Origin: JAHECQ01 sp047638695
GTDB taxonomy: Bacteria > Actinomycetota > Acidimicrobiia > Acidimicrobiales > SZUA-35
NCBI GenBank assembly: GCA_047638695.1
Contig: JBLINY010000011.1
Span: 7,803-71,802, forward strand
Length of the DNA stretch: 64,000 bases
Direction of reading: 5' to 3'
Shown here: piece after piece, positions 34,084-41,421 of the stretch
Numbering within the stretch: the first letter of the stretch is position 1
Layout: every line of letters starts with the position of its first letter
The notes under the pieces: model-generated
The model's database searches: none
Seen by the model: only the letters and a program-made list of their open reading frames with translations
Told to the model about the DNA's origin: nothing
Translations under genes and position numbers: made by a program

Positions 34084-36879
34084 ATGGTGAAAAGAAGAAC
34101 CGAAACTGACTTGTCTCGTGCCGATGATGTCGCCGGGATTGAGATCGCTGTGTTGGACCATGCGGGTGTAATTGAGTCGGTGAACTCGAGCTGGGAACGG
34201 TTCAGCGAGCAAAACGGTGGAGATCCGACCAGAACCGGTGTGGGCGTTAGTTATCTCGATATTTGTGACCAAGCTGAAGACGAGTCGGGCGCGGCGGAGG
34301 TAAGCGCGGCAATCCGTCGGGCTTTGGCCGGCAACCTTGCCTCGACTGAAGTCATCAGAATCCCGTGCGATTCAGAGTCGGAGAGTCGCTGGTTCGATGT
34401 TTTGATCTCTGCCCGACCTGGCCTTCGTGGCGACGTCGCTGGAGTCACGGTGGTGTTGACCCCGGCGGCGGGACGTAGCGAACCAGCCGACATCGCAGGT
34501 GGCCTCGTTCCGCCCGAGGGTCTCGATCTTCGTGCAGCGACGGCTTCAAAGGGTTCGCAGCCCTTGAGCGATGTTCCGGCTGCTGATGGTGCGATGGCCT
34601 GGGCGATGGTGGAAGCATCACCAGATGCGTTGGTGATGGCCGATGAGGATGGTCTGATCGAGTTGGTGAATGGTCAGGCCGAGAAACTTTTCGGGTACGA
34701 CCGGATTGAGCTGTTAGGCAAGCCGGTGGAGATGCTGCTTCCGGAGAGATTCGTCGGAGTTCATAGGGCTCATCGGACCAGGTTCCGGGTCGCACCCGAG
34801 GTTCGGGCGATGGGTTCAGGCATGGATCTTCGTGCCCGACGTGCAGACGGGACCGAGATCCCTGTCGAAGTTAGTCTTTCACCGCTGCGAGCCCAGGGCC
34901 GGCTGCGGGTTATTGCAGCGGTTCGCGACATCTCCGACCGGGCGGCAGCTGAAGCAGCCGCCCAGAGGGTTCGGGCTGGACTCGACTCGATCGTCGACGG
35001 TGTCTACATGTTCGATCCTGAAACCCTCCGCTTCTCGTATGTGAACGATGGCGCGGTGGCCCAAACCGGTTACAGCGCGGCGGAGATGGTCGATGGCATG
35101 ACGCCGCTACATCTGACTGCGGACTTCAGTCGGGACCAATTCGCCCGTCTTGTGGCCGGTGTTGTCGGCGCCAACAAGGGTCCTTCGCAGTTCGAGGCGA
35201 CGATGTGCCATCGATCGGGCCGCGATTTCCCAGTCGAAGTCGTCATGGCATGCCCCGACCAGGCCACCGATCTACCTCCCGTGGTGCTGGCTGTCGTGCG
35301 CGACATTTCCTTACGCCGCTCGGCAGAGCGTCAGGCCGGCATCATTCGGCACAGCATCGACGCCGTGTCTGACGCTGTGTTTGTGTGCGATGAACACACG
35401 TTGGAGTTCATCCACGTCAACCAGGGTGCCGTCGAGCTCCACGGCTACGAACGAGAAGAGCTGTTGGCCGGGATGACCCCGGGCGATTTGGCCCCCGATA
35501 TGTCGGCCGATGACGTCGGGGCTGCCCTAACCAAGCTGGCGGATGCGCCGTTGGAACATGCACGGTTTGCAGCCACCGGCATAACCAAGGATGAGACGGT
35601 CGTGCCGGTTGAGGTGCTGATCAACTGGCCGCTGCCTGCACAACCCGGGGATCCTCGACCGGTCATCGCTGTCGTACGTGACATCTCTGATCGAGTCGCC
35701 GCCGAGGCTCAGAGTCGCCGCCGAGCGGCCCTCGATCGCACGGTGTCTCAGGTGAGGTTGGCGATGTTGCAGGGAGCGTCACGGGGTGACGGTCTTCGGT
35801 TGATCTGCGAGGGAGCCAACGAGGCCCTCGACGCATCGGCGGTGATGATTCTGACGCCGACCGGCGCCGACGACGACCTGAGTATCGAGGCCGACATCGG
35901 CTTGTCTCGCTCGGCACGAGCCAGTATGTCGTTCCGCACGAGCCAGGGCGTGGTCGGAGAGGTATTCACCAGCGGTCAACCACAGTTCACCGACCGAAAC
36001 GACCAGCGGATTAGCCCCGCCAACCTGGCGGTGGCGGAACAACATGACGCCGGGTCGATTGTCGCCGCTCCGATTCATGATGCCAACGAAGTAGTCGGGG
36101 TCGTTGTCGTTGTTCGAGCCGGCTCGGCCCCTCGCCTCGACGACGAAGACCTCGTAGCTGTTGAACAGTTTGCATCAGCTGCGGTGGTTGCTATCGAAGC
36201 GGCAGAAGCCCGTGAAAACCAGACCCAGTTGGAGCTGTTCGAAGACCGTGAGCGCATTGGCCGCGACATGCACGACAAAGTCATCGGCCGCCTCTTCGCC
36301 ACAGGAATGGCTCTGCAATCGACTCTTGGTCGCGTGGCTGACCCGGCAACGGCCAGTCGGCTTTCGGACATGGTCGAAGAGATCGATGTCACAATCAAAG
36401 AAATCCGCACCACCATCTACGGTGCTCGCTCGCAGATCGGCTGGGGAAAAGGCGTCGCCGGTCAGATCCTCGCCATCGCGGCCGACCAAAATGCGATTCT
36501 CGGCTTCGAACCTCGAGTCACTTGCATCGGCCCGATCGATGACCTCTCCGAGCCGACGGTTGACGAGCTGACTGGGACGCTGCACGAAGCGCTCACCAAC
36601 ATTGGCAAACACGCCCAAGCAACCACGGCAACCATCGATGTGCTTGTTGCCGACAACGACCTCACCGTGACAATCACCGACAACGGGAAGGGATTTGACC
36701 CGGCCGCTGTGACCCGTGCATACGGCGGATCAGAACTCACCAGCAACGGGCTAGTCAACATGACGACCAGGGCCGAGAAACTCGGCGGTCACGCCACGAT
36801 CTCATCGAATCCGGGCGAAGGAACGATGATCACCTGGACCGTCCCTTTTCGAGGCTTTGGTGTTGCTGCCCCGATTTAG
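34084..36879 (+). CDS. DevS/DosS-like sensor histidine kinase with multiple PAS domains and GAF
   Basis: 931 residues. Four PAS domains: about 15-125 (IAVLDHAGVIESVNSSW), 175-295 (ASPDALVMADEDGLIELVNG), 300-420 and 425-550. A GAF domain follows (about 560-710). Then HisKA_3 with the phosphorylated His730 in ERIGRDMHDKV and HATPase with NIGKHAQATT and TDNGKGFD. Its second PAS and the kinase core closely match the kinase at 52422. No TM segment, so cytoplasmic. It has no adjacent response regulator: an orphan likely to feed the DosR-like regulator at 54728, as DosT does in mycobacteria (inference). Confidence 0.9.
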   Translation: MVKRRTETDLSRADDVAGIEIAVLDHAGVIESVNSSWERFSEQNGGDPTRTGVGVSYLDICDQAEDESGAAEVSAAIRRALAGNLASTEVIRIPCDSESESRWFDVLISARPGLRGDVAGVTVVLTPAAGRSEPADIAGGLVPPEGLDLRAATASKGSQPLSDVPAADGAMAWAMVEASPDALVMADEDGLIELVNGQAEKLFGYDRIELLGKPVEMLLPERFVGVHRAHRTRFRVAPEVRAMGSGMDLRARRADGTEIPVEVSLSPLRAQGRLRVIAAVRDISDRAAAEAAAQRVRAGLDSIVDGVYMFDPETLRFSYVNDGAVAQTGYSAAEMVDGMTPLHLTADFSRDQFARLVAGVVGANKGPSQFEATMCHRSGRDFPVEVVMACPDQATDLPPVVLAVVRDISLRRSAERQAGIIRHSIDAVSDAVFVCDEHTLEFIHVNQGAVELHGYEREELLAGMTPGDLAPDMSADDVGAALTKLADAPLEHARFAATGITKDETVVPVEVLINWPLPAQPGDPRPVIAVVRDISDRVAAEAQSRRRAALDRTVSQVRLAMLQGASRGDGLRLICEGANEALDASAVMILTPTGADDDLSIEADIGLSRSARASMSFRTSQGVVGEVFTSGQPQFTDRNDQRISPANLAVAEQHDAGSIVAAPIHDANEVVGVVVVVRAGSAPRLDDEDLVAVEQFASAAVVAIEAAEARENQTQLELFEDRERIGRDMHDKVIGRLFATGMALQSTLGRVADPATASRLSDMVEEIDVTIKEIRTTIYGARSQIGWGKGVAGQILAIAADQNAILGFEPRVTCIGPIDDLSEPTVDELTGTLHEALTNIGKHAQATTATIDVLVADNDLTVTITDNGKGFDPAAVTRAYGGSELTSNGLVNMTTRAEKLGGHATISSNPGEGTMITWTVPFRGFGVAAPI

Positions 36880-36882
36880 GAC

Positions 36883-36896
36883 GGGACCTTGGTCCC
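36883..36896 (+). promoter_or_regulatory. Perfect DosR-type operator between kinase and permease genes
   Basis: GGGACCTTGGTCCC, full palindrome. 36 nt before a GTG at 36933 (short ORF) and 207 nt before the permease. Confidence 0.85.
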
Positions 36897-36932
36897 TACC
36901 TCTTGGATCGTTCGCCGGCGAAGGTGGCCCGT

Positions 36933-36998
36933 GTGCCTGGAGCGACCGCATTTCCAATCCACGCGCTGCCCCCGGACAGTTTCCGGTCGCCTCGGTGA
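36933..36998 (+). CDS. Candidate leaderless 21-codon leader peptide
   Basis: GTG 36933 begins exactly 36 nt after the perfect operator and opens a 21-residue frame (VPGATAFPIHALPPDSFRSP). This is the invariant spacing seen for real genes. It lies 105 nt upstream of the permease start, so it could be a leader peptide controlling it. No homology support and no clear -10, so confidence is low. Confidence 0.3.
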   Translation: MPGATAFPIHALPPDSFRSPR

Positions 36999-37103
36999 CC
37001 GGTTCGTGGTCGCGGTGCCAATGACGCCGCCGCGACGCGGGGTCCGCCATGAACCAATTCCGGTGACGGCTCAGGCCGAGCCGGGGTTGGTGGCGGCCGC
37101 CTC

Positions 37104-38678
37104 GTGACAAACCAACACCTGGCTCGCTCGCTCGGATTTGGGCAGATCACAGCCAGCGGCGTTGGGATCATCATCGGGGCCGGGATCTACGTGCTGTTGG
37201 GAGCTGCGACCGCCGAGGCCGGAGCAGCGGTATGGGTTTCTTTCTTGATCGCCGGGGCCCTTAGCGCCCTGACTGCGTTGAGCTATGCCGAACTGGCGGC
37301 CATGTTTCCGAACGCGGGGGCCGAGTATGACTACACCCGTCGAGTAGCACCAGAGTGGACCGCGTTCGTCATTGGCTGGGTGATGATTCTGGGTTTGGTC
37401 ATCGCCGCGGCCGCAGTCGCACTTGGGTTCGCCAGCTACGTTCGCTACTTCGTTGACGTTCCGCTCCGGGTCGCAGCGTGGGCCCTTATCGCCGTAGTGA
37501 CCCTGATTGCCTTGGCTGGCATCGAACAGTCGGCCAAGCTCACGGTGGCCTTGAGCGCGTTCCAGGTTGGTGGCCTCGTCGTCATCGTTGCCATCGGCGT
37601 TCCTCACCTCGGCGACCATGATCTGCTCGAGGGATCCACCACCGCTGGGGTTATGACTGCGGCCGCCCTCGTCTTCTTCGCCTTCGTGGGGTTCGACGAG
37701 GTGATCACCTTGGCCGAGGAGACCACCAATCCGGCCCGCACTGTGCCTCGGGCGCTGCTGGTTGCCCTCGCTTTGTCCACAGCCCTGTACGTTGCCGTGG
37801 CCGTTGCGGCAGTCAGCGTGCTTGGCCCGTCCGCCTTGGGTGCCTCCGATCAGCCGCTGGCCGATGTCATGGCCGAGGCCATTGGTTCCCGTAGCGCCAA
37901 GGTCGTGGCCGTCGTGGCCATGATCGCAACGACGAACACCTCGCTGCTGGCCCTGACGGCAGCGTCGCGACTGCAGTTCGGCATGGCCGACACCGGCGCA
38001 CTACCGGCAGTGTTCCGACGGCTAAGTGTCATGCGGGCCCCATGGGTCGCCATCATGTGCGCTTCGCTGGTGGCCGCTGCCTTTGTAGCCGTCGGTGATC
38101 TGAAACTGGTGGCCGGAGTAACTGACTTCTCGGTCTATCTCGTGTTCATCGCCGTCAACATCACGGTGATCCTGCTCCGATTCTGGCAACCGAATCGGCT
38201 GCGACCATTCTTCATTCGCGGTGCCATAGGAAAAGTTCCCGTTGTGCCGGTGGTGGCGCTGGCGGCCATCGCGCTGCTCGTGCCGTCGCTCGAGGTCACC
38301 GCTCTTCTCATTGGAGCGATCGTGGCTATCATCGGCGTTGCTGTCTTTGCGGCTCTGGCTTACTTCCGAAAGCGAGCCGCAGAGCCGCCCAATCCGGTGG
38401 AGAAGCCGTTGGTACCCCGAACGAGCGTGAACCGAGACGAGGCAGCTCAGGTTGCCGCTGCTTTGCGGATCGACTTTGCGTCGGTGTCGTTCGATCTCGA
38501 CCAGTTTCATCGGGGAATGGGGGTCGAACTACAACACGGCACCGGCGACCCCGACACCAACATCACCAATGACGACCTCGTGGCGACCGGCAAGATCGCC
38601 CTTGCTCACCTCAACGAAATCCCCGACTACTACACCCGATTGGCAGCGATGGAAGCCGAGGCCAGGCGACAGCAGTGA
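37104..38678 (+). CDS. APC-superfamily amino acid permease with C-terminal DUF5661 domain
   Basis: 524 residues. Residues about 5-430 are a twelve-TM APC transporter (GVGIIIGAGIYVLLGAATAEAG, consensus 'GAGI'; FFAFVGFDEVITLAEET). The cytosolic tail from about 445 (LRIDFASVSFDLDQFHRGMGVELQHG... IALAHLNEIPDYYTRL) matches DUF5661, which usually occurs alone. The start is GTG 37104. A long 5' region (207 nt) separates it from the operator at 36883. Substrate unknown. Confidence 0.85.
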   Translation: MTNQHLARSLGFGQITASGVGIIIGAGIYVLLGAATAEAGAAVWVSFLIAGALSALTALSYAELAAMFPNAGAEYDYTRRVAPEWTAFVIGWVMILGLVIAAAAVALGFASYVRYFVDVPLRVAAWALIAVVTLIALAGIEQSAKLTVALSAFQVGGLVVIVAIGVPHLGDHDLLEGSTTAGVMTAAALVFFAFVGFDEVITLAEETTNPARTVPRALLVALALSTALYVAVAVAAVSVLGPSALGASDQPLADVMAEAIGSRSAKVVAVVAMIATTNTSLLALTAASRLQFGMADTGALPAVFRRLSVMRAPWVAIMCASLVAAAFVAVGDLKLVAGVTDFSVYLVFIAVNITVILLRFWQPNRLRPFFIRGAIGKVPVVPVVALAAIALLVPSLEVTALLIGAIVAIIGVAVFAALAYFRKRAAEPPNPVEKPLVPRTSVNRDEAAQVAAALRIDFASVSFDLDQFHRGMGVELQHGTGDPDTNITNDDLVATGKIALAHLNEIPDYYTRLAAMEAEARRQQ

Positions 38679-38890
38679 CTTCGACCACACGAGCGGTCAG
38701 CTTCGGAATCAGGTCGTGGCGGCGTTCGAGCTGAACATCGATCTGAGCGAAATCGTTGCGCATCCGCTCGCGCGACCCGATACCACGAGTACGACGAGAA
38801 AAATGAGCACCGGGGCTCGCCAGTGACCGTGAGAATGTTGCGCTGTGCTGGGGTCATCTCGAATCTGTGAAGAGTGGGCGCCACCGAGTA
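38679..38890. other. Gene-free gap of 258 bp
   Basis: Only a short open frame after a GTG at about 38717 (VAAFELNIDLSEIV) is seen, unsupported by an SD or homology. The operator at 38891 is the first recognisable element. Confidence 0.4.
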
Positions 38891-38904
38891 GGGCCGAAAG
38901 TCAC
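38891..38904 (+). promoter_or_regulatory. DosR-type operator, 32 nt before the NAD(P)HX repair gene
   Basis: GGGCCGAAAGTCAC. TTAGGC lies 8 nt before the ATG. Confidence 0.72.
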
Positions 38905-38936
38905 GAACAAGGGTCGCCCGTGTTAGGCAGGTCTCG

Positions 38937-40562
38937 ATGACAACGAATGAGGACCGGTCGACGACACCACGGCCCGTCGATCATCAGCGACCAAGGCTTG
39001 ACGGTGGGATCGCGCGCGGAGAATTTGACCGGTGTGTGCTGACGCCAGCCGAGATGTCGAGGATCGACCAGGCCAGCATCGCTGCCGGGGTGAGTGGCGT
39101 CGATCTGATGGAGCACGCTGGGTCGGCCGTCGCCGACGCAATCGTCGCACGCTGGTCCAAACGGCCGGTCGTTGTGCTCTGTGGACCGGGGAACAACGGG
39201 GGCGACGGATTCGTGGTCGCACGCCATCTCCAGTCCCGTGGCTGGTCAGTGAGGGTTGCGTCATCGAGTCGTTCACCAGATCGCCTCGGAGACGCGGGTC
39301 ATCACGCCGCGCTCTGGGATGGAGCGGTGGAGCCCTTCTCCTCCGAGCTCCTCGCCGATGACACCGTGGTGGTCGACGCCCTCTTTGGCGCTGGCTTGTC
39401 TCGTCCCGTCGACGGTGAGGCACTCGTGATGATCCAGGCGATGATCGCTGCTCAAACGGCTGTGTGCGCCATCGATGTGCCGAGCGGTGTGGATGGAGCG
39501 ACGGGAGAAGTACGCGGCGCTGCCGCGCCGGCTGAGGTCACCGTCACGTTCTTCCGGAAGAAGCCCGGACACCTTGTCTTTCCTGGCAGAGCGTTGTGCG
39601 GTGAGGTCGTGCTGGCCGACATCGGCACCCCCTCTGGGGCGCTCGACGGCTTCAGCCCGCAGACTTGGGAGAACGCCCCTGTCCTGTGGCAGGACCGCTA
39701 CCCGTGGCCGCAGGCTGCTGGCCACAAGTACCAGCGCGGAAGCGTGCTGGTACTTGGTGGCGCTGTGACCACCGGGGCCAGCCGGCTGACGGCGACGGCT
39801 GCCATGCGTGTCGGGGCCGGGCTCGTCACCCTGGCGGTGCCAGAACAGGCCTGGGCGGTTTACGCGGCCGCAATGACGGGGGTGATGGTTCATCCTCTTC
39901 GGGGTCTCGATGGGGGGAGCGAGTTCTCAGCGTTGCTAGATGACCAGCGCCGCAACGCCGTGGCAATTGGTCCCGGTCTCGGCGTGGGACGGTCGACCTG
40001 CCTCGCAGCGCTTGCGGCACTTGCTGTCGCGGACAGGCGGCGCGCCGTCGTGCTCGATGCCGACGCGTTCACCTCATTCGCCGACGACCCGCACAGTTTG
40101 TTCGACGCGATCAGCGGCCCATGTGTGCTGACTCCGCACGACGCCGAGTTCGCCAGAGTGTTCGATCCGTCGGGCGACAAGTTGAGCCGGGTTCGTCGCG
40201 CTGCGTCTCAAAGTGGTGCGGTGGTACTCCTCAAAGGCTCCGACACCGTGATTGCAAGTCCCGACGGCCGAGCTGCGATTAACACCAATGCTCCTCCCGA
40301 TTTGGCGACTGGCGGATCGGGCGATGTTCTCACCGGCCTCATCGTCGGCCTGCTGGCGCAAGGACTCGGCCCCTTTGATGCTGCGTGCGCTGGCTCGTGG
40401 CTTCACGGCGAGGTCGCGACCGCGTTCGGTCCGGGCCTCATCGCCGAGGACCTTCCGACCGGGCTACCAGCGGTGCTCCGCCAACTCAAACACAACAGGA
40501 CGGGTCAGGACCTCGTTCGGGCAGCAACACCTGCATGGGGCATCCGCGGTAGCTCCTCTTGA
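38937..40562 (+). CDS. nnr: Bifunctional NAD(P)H-hydrate epimerase / dehydratase
   Basis: 541 residues. The N-terminal YjeF epimerase domain contains CGPGNNGGDGFVVARHL (K+/substrate-binding loop). The C-terminal ribokinase-like domain contains the ADP-dependent dehydratase motif ATGGSGDVLTGLIVGLL. Repairs hydrated, inactive NAD(P)H that accumulates under stress. ATG 38937 is 32 nt after the operator. Length matches the fused bacterial enzyme. Confidence 0.93.
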   Translation: MTTNEDRSTTPRPVDHQRPRLDGGIARGEFDRCVLTPAEMSRIDQASIAAGVSGVDLMEHAGSAVADAIVARWSKRPVVVLCGPGNNGGDGFVVARHLQSRGWSVRVASSSRSPDRLGDAGHHAALWDGAVEPFSSELLADDTVVVDALFGAGLSRPVDGEALVMIQAMIAAQTAVCAIDVPSGVDGATGEVRGAAAPAEVTVTFFRKKPGHLVFPGRALCGEVVLADIGTPSGALDGFSPQTWENAPVLWQDRYPWPQAAGHKYQRGSVLVLGGAVTTGASRLTATAAMRVGAGLVTLAVPEQAWAVYAAAMTGVMVHPLRGLDGGSEFSALLDDQRRNAVAIGPGLGVGRSTCLAALAALAVADRRRAVVLDADAFTSFADDPHSLFDAISGPCVLTPHDAEFARVFDPSGDKLSRVRRAASQSGAVVLLKGSDTVIASPDGRAAINTNAPPDLATGGSGDVLTGLIVGLLAQGLGPFDAACAGSWLHGEVATAFGPGLIAEDLPTGLPAVLRQLKHNRTGQDLVRAATPAWGIRGSSS

Positions 40563-40601
40563 TGAAGCGCATCTTCCAGAATCGTCTCTAGGAACATCGA
40601 G

Positions 40602-40829
40602 CTATCGCCTCTGAATCCGGTTGTAGTGCTCGGCCGTCAGCGCCATCGCTAGGAAGGTCACCAGCAGCGTTGACCAGAGAACACCGCCATTGGCGGCAAC
40701 GGCCAGAAGTGAGATCACTGCGCTGAGGTGAGCAGTGAGGCGGATGTGCTCCAGCTCGGCGAGCGATCGAACAATCTGTCTCGGAGAACCTGCTTGTGTG
40801 CGAGTTTGGTGTGGATGTACCAGGGTCAT
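40602..40829 (-). CDS. Small membrane protein
   Basis: 75 residues with two TM helices (LTAHLSAVISLLAVAANGG and LWSTLLVTFLAMALTA) after a basic N-terminus and before AEHYNRIQRR. Unknown family. ATG 40829 is exactly 35 nt after an operator-like site, which is the main support that it is real. Confidence 0.6.
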   Translation of the reverse strand: MTLVHPHQTRTQAGSPRQIVRSLAELEHIRLTAHLSAVISLLAVAANGGVLWSTLLVTFLAMALTAEHYNRIQRR

Positions 40830-40864
40830 ACTGCGAGTGTCATTCCGCTGTTACGAGCCCCGTA

Positions 40865-40878
40865 GAGGCCAAAGTCCA
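40865..40878 (-). promoter_or_regulatory. Candidate DosR-type operator, 35 nt before the small membrane protein
   Basis: Plus strand GAGGCCAAAGTCCA; toward the gene TGGACTTTGGCCTC. Weaker sequence but exact spacing. Confidence 0.6.
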
Positions 40879-40918
40879 CCTCTCATGAGAGATTCCATCC
40901 CGAGCGCCGGCTCTGGTA

Positions 40919-40932
40919 GGGCCCTAGGACCC
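40919..40932 (+). promoter_or_regulatory. DosR-type operator, 63 nt before the DUF302 gene
   Basis: GGGCCCTAGGACCC: both half-sites GGGNC/GNCCC perfect. The downstream start has an SD (AAGGGA). Confidence 0.78.
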
Positions 40933-40995
40933 TGTGACGGGCCAGCGTGGCGAACGAAGGTCACGTGGTGACTCAAGCAGAAGAAGGGACCATTC

Positions 40996-41409
40996 GTGAT
41001 CTTTGAAGAGACCGTTGTTCTATCCAAGGCTTTCGGCGAGGTAGTGGATGAGGTCAAGGCCATCTTTGGCGCCGTTGGTTTCGGTACGTTGACCGAGATT
41101 GACATGCAGGCGACGCTCAAAGCGAAGGTCGACAAGGACATCGGCCGCTACGTCATCATTGGGGCCTGTAATCCGCATCTGGCCAGCAGAGCGCTCGACG
41201 TCGAACCTCAGATAGGGGTCCTCTTGCCCTGCAATGTTGTTGTTCGAGAGTCGGGTGATGAGGTGATTGTGGAGGCGATGGATCCCGGTCTCATGGCATC
41301 GGTCGCCGGCAACGAGGCGCTGGCTCCGATCGCGGCCGAGGCTCGGTCACTGATGAACGAAGCACTGCGACGGCTGGCCGCCGACGGCGAGCTCACCAGT
41401 GGAGACTAA
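40996..41409 (+). CDS. DUF302 domain protein
   Basis: 137 residues: FEEVVDEVKAIFGAVGFGTLTEI-like opening (here KAFGEVVDEVKAIFGAVGFG), VDKDIGRYVIIGACNPHLASRALDVEP, GVLLPCNVVVRESGDEVIVEAMDPGLM match DUF302 of unknown function. GTG 40996 follows AGAAGGGA. Precedes the mutase-aldolase fusion by 12 bp: likely one operon. Confidence 0.85.
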   Translation: MIFEETVVLSKAFGEVVDEVKAIFGAVGFGTLTEIDMQATLKAKVDKDIGRYVIIGACNPHLASRALDVEPQIGVLLPCNVVVRESGDEVIVEAMDPGLMASVAGNEALAPIAAEARSLMNEALRRLAADGELTSGD

Positions 41410-41421
41410 GCAGCTGGCATC

